A DNA stretch of 6,576 nucleotides from Mesorhizobium sp. Its GTDB lineage: Bacteria; Pseudomonadota; Alphaproteobacteria; Rhizobiales; Rhizobiaceae. Shown piece by piece: positions 1 through 5,977 of the stretch; positions within the stretch are counted from its first letter, which is position 1; each line of letters begins with the position of its first letter. The translations under genes were made by a program, and so were the position numbers. A model generated the notes under the pieces. It ran no database searches and had not been told where the DNA came from. It saw only the letters and a program-made list of their open reading frames with translations. The stretch lies in the NCBI GenBank assembly GCA_019509685.1, contig JAEKLU010000080.1:1-6576 (forward strand). Reading direction: 5' to 3'.

Positions 1-1316
1 TCGCTGGCCGCGTCATAGGCGGGGCGGATCGCACGGATGGCGAAAGGCATCGCCATCACCGCATTGACGGCGACGACCATGACCGGGGCGACGGCAAACA
101 CATCCGCCACGTTGCGCAGGGCGAGAAACCAGCCGGCGCCGAGCACGATCGGCGGCACGACCAGCACGAAGCCGGCGCCGGTGTCGGCGGCATGCTCGAG
201 CAGGCTCACGGCCTTGTCGCGACCGCGGCGCAAGGCCAATGCCCGTCGCGCGGCGATCAACGCCAACGACAACGCGACGGCAAGCAGCGCCGCCATGAAG
301 GCAAGGCCGGCGCTGGTCAGCGTCGCGCGACGCACGGCCTCCTCGCCCGCCAGTCGGCCGAGATCCGCCTTCAGCCCCGCCAGTACGGTCGCAACCATCG
401 GCCCGGCAACGAACAGCAAGGCGACCGCGATCAGGCCGGCGTTGAGCACGGTTTCCATCCGGCCAACGCCGAGATAACGGCGCGGCGCCACCGGCAGGTT
501 GGCGTCGCCCACCGTGTTGGCGCCGAGCCGGGCGAGCGCGACCATCACCACGAATGTCAGGCCTATCTGCAGCAGCGTCAGCACCACCGTTCGCGCGGGA
601 TCGAAATCGAAGCGTAGCGCCTGGTAGATGGCAACCTCTAGCGTCGTCGCGGCCGGTCCGCCGCCTAGCGTCAGCACGATGGTGAAGGAGGTGATGCAAA
701 GCATGAAGACCAGCCCGGCGACGCCAGGCAGTGCCGCACGCAGCGCCGGCCATTCGATCAGCCGGAAGGCCGGCCGCGCGCCCATGCCGAGCTGGCTCGC
801 CAGCCGCCATTGATCGGTCGGAATAGTGCCGAGCGCCTCCAGGAAAAGACGCGTTGCCAAAGGCAGGTTGAAGAAGACATGCGCGACCAGGATGCCGGAG
901 AGCCCGTAAATCCCCGGCCATTCTCCGGCGCCGAGGGTTCCAAGCACGCCGGCAAAGTATCCAGCCCGGCCGTAGAGCGCCAATATGCCGAGCGCGGCGA
1001 CGATGGCCGGCAAAGCGAGCGGCACGGTGAAAAGCTGCAGGATCAGACGGCGTCCCGGGAAATCTGGATGCCGCGACAGGGCGCGCGCCACCAGCAGCGC
1101 CGGCGCGACCGATAGGAGCGTCGACAGCAGCGCTTGCCAGAGCGTGAAGCGGGCGACGCGGAAAAGATAGCCGTCGAAAGCGGCGACCGCACCGGAGAGA
1201 TCGTGCGCGCCTTCAATGATGAGGCCCGCGAAGGCGCCGCCGATAAGCAAGGCGATGGCCGCAAGCGCGACGACGCCGGCGGTGACGCGGGAGTCAAGGC
1301 GCAAGGCGGACTGCAT
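1..1316 (-). CDS. thiP: Thiamine/TPP ABC transporter permease ThiP (partial, C-terminus off window)
   Basis: Inner-membrane permease of the ThiBPQ importer, which takes thiamine or its phosphates from ThiB and moves them into the cytoplasm using ATP hydrolysed by ThiQ. The frame is open for 438 codons from the ATG at 1316 to the left edge; full-length ThiP is usually about 530-540 residues, so roughly 100 are missing. Hydrophobic segments lie near residues 12-34, 56-78, 91-113, 136-158 and 197-217, with more in the second half, as expected for a fused two-domain permease. The first EAA-type cytoplasmic loop is at about 173-199 (IEWPALRAALPG from 187). It is followed by the ThiP-like TSFTIVLTLGGGPAATTLEV (209-228). 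The second EAA loop should start where the window ends (MPFAIRAIRPA). The start has only a weak Shine-Dalgarno, AAGGAA, about 15 nt upstream. The gene lies downstream of thiB in the same direction, and thiQ presumably follows off-window. Identity is confident. Confidence 0.93.
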   Translation of the reverse strand, partial: MQSALRLDSRVTAGVVALAAIALLIGGAFAGLIIEGAHDLSGAVAAFDGYLFRVARFTLWQALLSTLLSVAPALLVARALSRHPDFPGRRLILQLFTVPLALPAIVAALGILALYGRAGYFAGVLGTLGAGEWPGIYGLSGILVAHVFFNLPLATRLFLEALGTIPTDQWRLASQLGMGARPAFRLIEWPALRAALPGVAGLVFMLCITSFTIVLTLGGGPAATTLEVAIYQALRFDFDPARTVVLTLLQIGLTFVVMVALARLGANTVGDANLPVAPRRYLGVGRMETVLNAGLIAVALLFVAGPMVATVLAGLKADLGRLAGEEAVRRATLTSAGLAFMAALLAVALSLALIAARRALALRRGRDKAVSLLEHAADTGAGFVLVVPPIVLGAGWFLALRNVADVFAVAPVMVVAVNAVMAMPFAIRAIRPAYDAAS

Positions 1317-1338
1317 GCTGCGAACGCCGCGTTCCTTC

Positions 1339-1498
1339 GCGCCCCCCTCTGTCCTGCCGGACATCTCCCCCACAAGGAGGGAGATCAGCTGTCACACCGG
1401 CTTTCGCCAATCTCGAACGTTGCAGGAAGGGGCGGGGCGCCAAAACAGCCAATCTCCCCCCTTGTGGGGGAGATGTCCGGCAGGACAGAGGGGGGCGC
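1339..1498. repeat. Large intergenic inverted-repeat element (RIME-like palindrome)
   Basis: Two 47-bp arms, 1339-1385 and 1452-1498, are reverse complements with a single mismatch (A at 1378), separated by a 66-bp spacer. Each arm also contains its own hairpin: ATCTCCC at 1363-1369 pairs with GGGAGAT at 1379-1385, and ATCTCCCCC at 1452-1460 pairs with GGGGGAGAT at 1466-1474. The element fills most of the gap between thiB and thiP and has no coding potential. From memory, near-identical sequences, including the spacer, are scattered through intergenic regions of Mesorhizobium genomes and resemble the mosaic palindromic repeats (RIME/RPE) of Rhizobium; I could not search for this. In RNA, the arms would form a long stem between the two cistrons. 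No transposase is present, so any movement would be non-autonomous. Confidence 0.88.
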
Positions 1499-1533
1499 CG
1501 TAGAGCGATCATCTTCCAATCATACCGCCAAAG

Positions 1534-2538
1534 CTACTTGCTCATCACCGCCAGCCACTCGTCCACCCAGGCCTTGCGGTTTGCCGCCACCTCTTCCGGG
1601 CTGAACAGCAAGGTTTTGGTCGGCTTCACCAGTTTGTCGAAGGCCGGGTTGAGCGGCTTGTCGGTCTTGCCGGCCGGGAACATCCAGTTGGTTTCCGGGA
1701 TGACGTCCTGGAACTTCGGCCCGGTCATGAAGGCGATGAATTTGTGCGCCAGCGGGTTTTTCGCGCCGGTCGTGGTGATGCCGGCAACCTCGATCTGCAG
1801 ATACTCGCCTTCCTCGAAGGAAGCCGCCTGATAACGCTCGGTGTTCTCGGCCACCATGTGGTAGGCGGGCGAGGTGGTGTAGGACAGCACCATCGGCGCT
1901 TCGCCCTTGGTGAACAGGCCGTAGGCTTCGCTCCAGCCCGGCGTCACCGTCAGCACTTTCGTCTTGAGCTTGGCCCAGGCCTCGGGCGCCTTGTCGCCAT
2001 AGACCGACTTGACCCAGAGCAGCAGGCCGAGCCCCGGCGTCGAGGTGCGCGGATCCTGGATGACGATCTTGTCGGTGCCGGCGCCTTCCACCAGGTCCTT
2101 CAGGCTTTTCGGTGGCGTTTTCAGCTTCTGCGTGTCGTAGACGACGGCGAAATAGCCATAGTCGAAAGGCACGAAAGTATCGTCGCTCCAGGCGCCGGGA
2201 ACATTGCTCACCGGCACCTCGCCATGCGGCGCGAACAGCCCACTCGCCTTGGCGTCGGCGGTCAGGTTGGTATCGAGGCCAAGCACGACATCGGCCTTGG
2301 TGCCAGCGCCTTCCAGCTTGACGCGGTTGAGCAGCGCCACACCGTCGGCGACCGAGACGAATTCGAGATCGCAGCCGCATTCGGCCTCGAATTCCTTCTT
2401 CACGGCCGGACCGGGACCCCAGTCGGCGGTGAAGCTCTCATAGGTATAGACGGTGAGCTTGTCTTTCGCCGCGGCAGGGCTCGCCATAAGCGAAACAAGG
2501 CCGGTTGCCAGAATAAGATGTGACAGTAGCGAGCGCAT
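1534..2538 (-). CDS. thiB: Thiamine-binding periplasmic protein ThiB (TbpA)
   Basis: Substrate-binding protein of the ThiBPQ importer; it binds thiamine, TMP or TPP in the periplasm and delivers it to ThiP. The product is 334 residues, close to the family norm of about 330. Residues 1-24 are a Sec signal peptide with a basic start, a hydrophobic core and likely cleavage after PAAA (21-24). Conserved parts include LTVYTYESF (28-36), [10 protein letters not shown] (162-171), [16 protein letters not shown] (201-216), SYTTSPAYH (219-227) and NWMFP (284-288). W202, Y220, Y226 and W285 match, at a constant offset of five, the aromatic pocket residues I recall for E. coli TbpA (W197, Y215, Y221, W280). 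The ATG at 2538 was chosen because AAGGAGG (2544-2550) sits 5 nt upstream and a signal peptide follows. The frame is also open through the riboswitch for 67 more codons, but that extension would be translated aptamer. Regulation is by the upstream TPP riboswitch. The gene ends in TAG at 1534-1536. Confidence 0.96.
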   Translation of the reverse strand: MRSLLSHLILATGLVSLMASPAAAKDKLTVYTYESFTADWGPGPAVKKEFEAECGCDLEFVSVADGVALLNRVKLEGAGTKADVVLGLDTNLTADAKASGLFAPHGEVPVSNVPGAWSDDTFVPFDYGYFAVVYDTQKLKTPPKSLKDLVEGAGTDKIVIQDPRTSTPGLGLLLWVKSVYGDKAPEAWAKLKTKVLTVTPGWSEAYGLFTKGEAPMVLSYTTSPAYHMVAENTERYQAASFEEGEYLQIEVAGITTTGAKNPLAHKFIAFMTGPKFQDVIPETNWMFPAGKTDKPLNPAFDKLVKPTKTLLFSPEEVAANRKAWVDEWLAVMSK

Positions 2539-2543
2539 CGGCG

Positions 2544-2576
2544 CCTCCTTCGTTCGAGTGACAAGGAATTGAGGCG
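2544..2576 (-). promoter_or_regulatory. Candidate riboswitch expression platform: Shine-Dalgarno-sequestering helix of thiB
   Basis: In the thiB mRNA, CGCCTC (2576-2571) is complementary to GAGGCG (2547-2542), which overlaps the Shine-Dalgarno AAGGAGG (2550-2544). CCTT at 2566-2563 could alternatively pair with AAGG at 2550-2547. Either helix would hide the ribosome binding site, fitting translational repression when TPP is bound. There is no U-run after a hairpin between aptamer and start codon, so transcription termination looks unlikely. The complementarity is seen in the sequence; the switching role is inferred. Confidence 0.45.
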
Positions 2577-2593
2577 TCGGACGGTCCGAAACG

Positions 2594-2682
2594 TCTAATC
2601 CCTCCGCCGGTACAAACCGGATCAGGTTCAGCGGGTTGGCTTTCTTGCCTCTCAGCCGGATCAAGTCCGGCACCCCGTTAGA
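2594..2682 (-). ncRNA. TPP riboswitch aptamer (THI element)
   Basis: This is the thiamine pyrophosphate-sensing leader of the thiB-thiP mRNA. Read on the minus strand, it contains the conserved core: P1 pairs TCTAA (2682-2678) with TTAGA (2598-2594); GGGGTG follows at 2676-2671; a P3 hairpin CCGGA/TCCGG surrounds a five-base loop; the invariant CTGAGA lies at 2655-2650; a small GGC/GCC hairpin leads into ACCC; CTGAACCTGATCC at 2631-2619 is the pyrophosphate-side motif; P5 pairs CCGG with CCGG (2620-2607); and GCGGAGGGA closes the core at about 2607-2599. All hallmark bases of the family are present, so it should be functional. It ends 55 nt before the thiB start codon. TPP binding is expected to reduce expression of thiB and the downstream transporter genes. 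Confidence 0.97.
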
Positions 2683-2691
2683 GCGTTTCGA

Positions 2692-2720
2692 CAGATAGGC
2701 CTGGCCGAAGCGGCACGCAA
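2692..2720 (-). promoter_or_regulatory. Candidate sigma-70 promoter of the thiB operon
   Basis: On the minus strand, TTGCGT (2720-2715) and TATCTG (2697-2692) are separated by exactly 17 bases. Transcription would start near 2685, a few bases before the riboswitch P1 helix at 2682, which is where a riboswitch transcript should begin. Both hexamers match the consensus only partly, so the position is the stronger argument. Confidence 0.4.
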
Positions 2721-2765
2721 GCGGAAGTTTGCCGGGCATCTAATGTTCGGATGGGGCCTTCCTGT

Positions 2766-2794
2766 TTGACGCAATTCCGGACGGAAGCTACGGC
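2766..2794 (+). promoter_or_regulatory. Possible promoter for the thiamine pyrophosphokinase-uup transcript
   Basis: TTGACG (2766-2771) is a strong -35-like hexamer; 17 bases later is TACGGC (2789-2794), a poor -10. It lies in the 165-bp gap between the divergent thiB and kinase genes (2739-2903), where a plus-strand promoter is needed. No second THI element is visible on this strand, so the kinase does not appear to be TPP-riboswitch controlled. Confidence 0.25.
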
Positions 2795-2903
2795 GAAGCC
2801 GCCGAGCGTGAACGCTTTCCACTTTTCCTGGAATTGCTCTGGAGGCGAAGTATGGAGCCGCCCGGCTTCCGTTTCACCCGACGGGCTGGTAAGGGCGACG
2901 GCC

Positions 2904-3548
2904 ATGGGCACATTCACCATCCTGCTTGGCGGCGAGCTTATCCGCACGCCTCGGCTCGAACGCCAGATCGAAGGCTCGCGCGTCATAGCCGCCGATGCCG
3001 GCATCGGCCATGCCCGCATGCTGGGCATCGTGCCGGAGCTGTGGGTCGGCGATTTCGATTCGGTGCCGGCCAACCTGCCGGAGAACCTGGCTGCCGTGCC
3101 GAAGACCGTCTTCCCGGCCGAGAAAGACAAGACGGATGGCGAGCTGGCCATCGCCGAAGCGCTGGATCGCGGCGCGACCAGCCTCATTCTCGCCGGCGCC
3201 TTCGGCGGCAAGCGGGCCGACCACGCTTTCCTGCATCTGGCGCTTGCCGTGCGCCTGGCAGAGGCGGGCATCACGGTCCTTTTGACCAGCGGCGCCCAGG
3301 AAGGCGTCCCCGTGCTGCCCGGCAAGGCCGCTTTCGATTACGCCGACGGCACGCTGTTTTCGGTGCTTGGCTTTTCCGACCTGTCCGGCTTGACGGTCAC
3401 CGGAGCCAAATGGCCGCTCGATCATGTCGAGGTGGCGTTCGGCTCCTCGCTCACTATATCAAACGAGGTCAGGGGCGGGCTCGGCATCGCGCTGGAGCGC
3501 GGCAGGGCGCTGCTTCTGGCCCACCCTCATCCCCTCCCAGAAAGCTGA
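2904..3548 (+). CDS. thiN: Thiamine pyrophosphokinase (thiamine diphosphokinase, ThiN/TPK family)
   Basis: Cytoplasmic enzyme that transfers pyrophosphate from ATP to thiamine, giving TPP (EC 2.7.6.2), the active cofactor. The product is 214 residues, the usual size. Recognisable family motifs are LLGGEL (7-12), AADAGIGHA (29-37), VGDFDS (48-53), the acidic KDKTDGELA (74-82), GGKRADHAFLHL (101-112) and, in the C-terminal beta domain, SNEVRGG (186-192). The Asp residues of GDFDS and KTDGE are expected to bind Mg-ATP. The ATG at 2904 was chosen because the conserved N-terminal strand begins right there and AAGGG (2891-2895) lies 8 nt upstream; the frame stays open further upstream but encodes nothing family-like. 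It is transcribed away from thiB and ends one base before the uup start, so the two genes are probably one transcript. It supplies the ligand of the riboswitch that controls thiB. The symbol thiN is the common one for this family. Confidence 0.93.
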   Translation: MGTFTILLGGELIRTPRLERQIEGSRVIAADAGIGHARMLGIVPELWVGDFDSVPANLPENLAAVPKTVFPAEKDKTDGELAIAEALDRGATSLILAGAFGGKRADHAFLHLALAVRLAEAGITVLLTSGAQEGVPVLPGKAAFDYADGTLFSVLGFSDLSGLTVTGAKWPLDHVEVAFGSSLTISNEVRGGLGIALERGRALLLAHPHPLPES

Positions 3549-3549
3549 T

Positions 3550-5364
3550 ATGGCGCCGCCACTCCTCAATCTCGACGGCATAAAACTGACCTTCGGCGGC
3601 GCGCCGCTGCTTGACGGCGCGGCGCTGAGCGCCTCTGCCGGCGACAAGATCGCCCTGGTCGGGCGCAACGGTTCCGGCAAATCGACGCTGCTCAAGATCG
3701 CCGCCGGCATCATCGAGCCGCAGGACGGCGAAGTGTTCCGCCAGCCTTCCGCGACCGTCCGCTATCTGCCACAGATGCCCGACATGGACGGCTTCGCCAC
3801 GGTCCGCGCCTATGTCGAGGCCGGGCTCGGCCCGGCCGACGATCCGCACCGCGCCACCTATCTGATGGAGCATCTCGGCCTCACCGGCGAGGAGCGTCCG
3901 AACGATCTTTCCGGCGGCGAGGCGAGGCGGGCTGCCCTCGCTCGCGTCATGGCGCCCGAGCCCGACATCCTGCTGCTGGACGAGCCGACCAACCATCTCG
4001 ACCTCTCGGTCATCGAATGGCTGGAAGAGGAGCTTGCCCGCACCTCTTCGGCCGTGATCCTCATCTCGCACGACCGCCGTTTCCTCGAACGCGTCACGCG
4101 CGCCACGGTCTGGCTCGATCGTGGCCAGACGCGGCGTCTCGACAAGGGCTTTGCCCATTTCGAGGAATGGCGCGACCAGGTGCTGGAGGAGGAAGAGCGC
4201 GAGCAGCACAAGCTCGGCCGCCAGATCGTGCGCGAGGAGCACTGGTTGCGCTACGGCGTGACCGCCAGGCGCAAGCGCAACATGCGTCGCCTTGGCGAGC
4301 TGCAGACCATGCGCCAGCGCTTTCGCGGCCATCGCGGCGCCGAGGGCACGGCGACCATGGTGGCGAGCGACGCCGCCGAATCCGGCAGGCTGGTGATCGA
4401 AGCCAAAAATATCGAGAAGAGCTTCGGCGAGCTGACCGTCGTCAAAGGTTTCTCGACCCGTATCCAGCGTGGCGACCGCGTCGGTCTTGTCGGTCCGAAC
4501 GGCGCCGGCAAGACCACGCTTTTGAAGATGCTGACCGGGGAGTTGGCGCCCGATGCCGGCACCGTTCGGCTCGGCGTGAATCTGGAGATCGCCACGCTCG
4601 ACCAGAAGCGCGAAGCCGTCGACCCCGCCGAGACACTGGCGCAATATCTTACCGACGGGCGCGGCGAGAACCTCGTCATCAATGGCGAGCAGCGCCATGT
4701 CGTGTCCTACATGAAGGACTTCCTGTTCAAGCCGGAGCAGGCGCGCACGCCGGTGCGCGAGCTTTCCGGCGGCGAGCGGGCGCGGCTGATCCTGGCGCGC
4801 GTTCTGGCCCGGCCGGCGAACCTCCTGGTGCTCGACGAGCCGACCAACGACCTCGACATGGAGACACTGGAGTTGCTGCAGGAGCTGGTCGCCGGCTTTG
4901 CCGGCACGGTGATCTTGGTCAGCCACGACCGCGATTTCCTCGACCGCACCGTCACCAGCGTCATCGCGCCGGACGGCGGCGGCCGCTGGATCGAATATGC
5001 CGGCGGCTATTCCGACATGCTGGCGCAGCGCGGCGGCTCGAAGCTGGAAGATCGCAAGGCGAGGGCCAAGGCCGAGGCAAGCGAAGCGGCGCCGAAGGCC
5101 GAGCAGGCCACGCCAAAGGGCCAGGCGAAGAAGCTCTCGTTCAAGCAGAAGTTCGCCCTGGACTCGCTGCCGAAGAAGATCGAAGCGGTGACCGCCTCGA
5201 TCTCGCGGCTGGAGAACAACATCGCCGACCCGTCCTTCTACGAGCGCGACCCCGCCTCGTTCCAGAAAACCATCGCCGCCCTCGACAAGGAACGCACCAC
5301 GCTGGCGGCGCTGGAGGAAGAGTGGCTGGAATTGGAGATGCTGCGGGAAGAGATGGAAGGGTAG
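3550..5364 (+). CDS. uup: ABC-F family ATPase, Uup-like
   Basis: Soluble ABC-F protein with two nucleotide-binding domains and no membrane segments. Members act on ribosomes, or, for E. coli Uup, also affect precise transposon excision and replication intermediates. The product is 604 residues (E. coli Uup is about 635). Domain 1 has Walker A GRNGSGKST (38-46), signature LSGGE (120-124), Walker B LLLDEP (141-146) and switch His174. The inter-domain linker has an acidic/basic helix and the Uup-type HWLRYGVTARRKRNMRRL (231-248). Domain 2 has Walker A GPNGAGKTT (315-323), LSGGE (405-409), LLVLDEP (425-431), the Uup-like DLDMETLELLQEL (434-446) and a second SHD (458-460). Residues about 500-525 are a charged Ala/Lys linker, and 530-604 form a predicted coiled-coil tail, the feature separating Uup from EttA. 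The ATG at 3550 follows the kinase stop by one base and lacks a clear Shine-Dalgarno, suggesting translational coupling. Both ATP sites look intact. Confidence 0.92.
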   Translation: MAPPLLNLDGIKLTFGGAPLLDGAALSASAGDKIALVGRNGSGKSTLLKIAAGIIEPQDGEVFRQPSATVRYLPQMPDMDGFATVRAYVEAGLGPADDPHRATYLMEHLGLTGEERPNDLSGGEARRAALARVMAPEPDILLLDEPTNHLDLSVIEWLEEELARTSSAVILISHDRRFLERVTRATVWLDRGQTRRLDKGFAHFEEWRDQVLEEEEREQHKLGRQIVREEHWLRYGVTARRKRNMRRLGELQTMRQRFRGHRGAEGTATMVASDAAESGRLVIEAKNIEKSFGELTVVKGFSTRIQRGDRVGLVGPNGAGKTTLLKMLTGELAPDAGTVRLGVNLEIATLDQKREAVDPAETLAQYLTDGRGENLVINGEQRHVVSYMKDFLFKPEQARTPVRELSGGERARLILARVLARPANLLVLDEPTNDLDMETLELLQELVAGFAGTVILVSHDRDFLDRTVTSVIAPDGGGRWIEYAGGYSDMLAQRGGSKLEDRKARAKAEASEAAPKAEQATPKGQAKKLSFKQKFALDSLPKKIEAVTASISRLENNIADPSFYERDPASFQKTIAALDKERTTLAALEEEWLELEMLREEMEG

Positions 5365-5366
5365 GC

Positions 5367-5403
5367 TTGCCTGCACCTGGTTATGCGCCTATCTTATGCG
5401 CAT
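5367..5403 (+). promoter_or_regulatory. Candidate ccdAB promoter with operator-like repeats
   Basis: TTGCCT (5367-5372) and TATCTT (5390-5395) are spaced by 17 bases, a good fit to the alphaproteobacterial housekeeping promoter. TTATGCGC occurs twice, at 5381-5388 and 5394-5401 (13-bp period), and the second copy continues into the perfect palindrome ATGCGCAT (5396-5403). The repeats overlap the -10 element and likely start site, where an autorepressing CcdA or CcdAB complex would be expected to bind. The promoter starts within 3 bp of the uup stop codon, so ccdAB appears to be an independent unit. Operator function is inferred. Confidence 0.45.
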
Positions 5404-5420
5404 GAAACCGGGAGGCTTCC

Positions 5421-5663
5421 GTGCTTCAATCAACTGGGAAACCACAGCGTAAATCGGTCAACACCTCGATTGATTCCAGATTGATCGAGGAGGCCAAGGC
5501 GTTGGGCATCAACATGTCGCGTGCTGCCGAGCAAGGAATCGCGAAGGCGATCTCCGCCGAAAAGACGCGCCGCTGGCAGGAGGAGAACAAGGAGGCGCTC
5601 GAAAGCTCTAACGACTACGTCAAGCGCAATGGTTTGCCCTTGGCCAAATACCGGCTGTTTTGA
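5421..5663 (+). CDS. ccdA: CcdA-family antitoxin
   Basis: Antitoxin of a type II toxin-antitoxin pair; it should bind and neutralise the CcdB toxin next door and repress its own promoter. The product is 80 residues (F-plasmid CcdA is 72). Residues about 11-47 carry the ribbon-helix-helix DNA-binding part: a basic strand, KSVNTSID (11-18), then LIEEAKALGINMSRAAEQGI (21-40). The C-terminal part, RRWQEENKEALESSNDYV onward to GLPLAKYRLF, is the charged, probably disordered toxin-binding tail, with the family-typical GLPLAKYR ending. The start is GTG at 5421, supported by GGGAGG (5410-5415) 5 nt upstream. The stop overlaps the ccdB start by one base (TGATG), so translation is coupled. This stretch is visibly richer in A and T than uup, consistent with acquisition. 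Confidence 0.92.
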   Translation: MLQSTGKPQRKSVNTSIDSRLIEEAKALGINMSRAAEQGIAKAISAEKTRRWQEENKEALESSNDYVKRNGLPLAKYRLF

Positions 5664-5962
5664 TGGCCCGTTATGATTTCTACCGGGGCGCGGGAAGCGA
5701 CGGTTATTTACTTGATGTCCAGTCCGACCTGCTGGAATACCTCGACACCAGCGTCGTCGTTCCGCTTTTGCCGCCCAACATCGCACCGCTGCCGGCTCGC
5801 AGGCTGAACCCGATCTTCAGGATCGATGGCAAAGACCATGTCATGGTCACGCAATTCATTTCGGCGGTCACGGCTTCCGAATTGCGGGCAGTGGAAGGAA
5901 ATCTGTCACGACACCACGACGAGATCGTCGCTGCTCTCGACATGCTGTTTCAGGGCTTCTGA
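5663..5962 (+). CDS. ccdB: CcdB-family toxin (putative gyrase poison)
   Basis: Toxin of the ccdAB pair; the F-plasmid relative traps DNA gyrase GyrA on cleaved DNA. The product is 99 residues from the ATG at 5663 (F CcdB is 101). The family pattern is visible: a short N-terminal strand ARYDFYRG (2-9), YLLDVQSDLL (15-24; compare LFVDVQSDII in F CcdB), VVPLLPP, LNPIFRIDGKDHVMVTQFISAV in the middle, and the C-terminal helix ending AALDMLFQGF. In F CcdB the last three residues, Trp99-Gly100-Ile101, are needed for gyrase poisoning; here they align with Gln-Gly-Phe. The toxin may therefore contact gyrase differently or be weak. A TTG directly before the ATG could add one residue but is unlikely. 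It converges on the next gene with a 15-bp gap. Confidence 0.9.
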   Translation: MARYDFYRGAGSDGYLLDVQSDLLEYLDTSVVVPLLPPNIAPLPARRLNPIFRIDGKDHVMVTQFISAVTASELRAVEGNLSRHHDEIVAALDMLFQGF

Positions 5963-5977
5963 GCGACGCCCAGCCCC

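Noticed and set aside
13..921. Long open frame of about 300 codons on the minus strand
   Set aside because: It is a different frame of thiP; it encodes an Arg/Ala/Gly-rich low-complexity protein, as expected for shadow frames in GC-rich DNA.
2539..2739. Extension of thiB by 67 codons to an upstream start
   Set aside because: The extension would translate the riboswitch; the ATG at 2538 has a strong Shine-Dalgarno and begins a signal peptide.
2771..2837. 8-bp inverted repeat GCAATTCC / GGAATTGC with a 51-bp loop before thiN
   Set aside because: Short arms with a long loop; likely chance, though it brackets part of the leader.
2751..2903. Upstream extension of the thiamine pyrophosphokinase frame
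   Set aside because: The added 51 residues lack family character, while the conserved N-terminal strand begins at the ATG at 2904.
3424..3549. Upstream extension of uup into thiN
   Set aside because: The 42 residues are an out-of-frame reading of the thiN C-terminus; ABC-F homology begins just after the ATG at 3550.
3469..5376. 635-codon open frame antisense to uup
   Set aside because: Its length follows from GC-biased codon use in uup. The product is rich in Leu, Ala, Gly, Arg and His without recognisable domains, while the plus strand has two intact ABC domains.
5365..5385. Possible terminator after uup (AGGC/GCCT)
   Set aside because: The stem is only 3-4 bp with a tiny loop and no T-run.
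4017..5405. Overlapping plus-strand frame within uup
   Set aside because: Arg/Ala/Pro-rich shadow; no sign of a frameshift because the uup frame is continuous through both ATPase domains.
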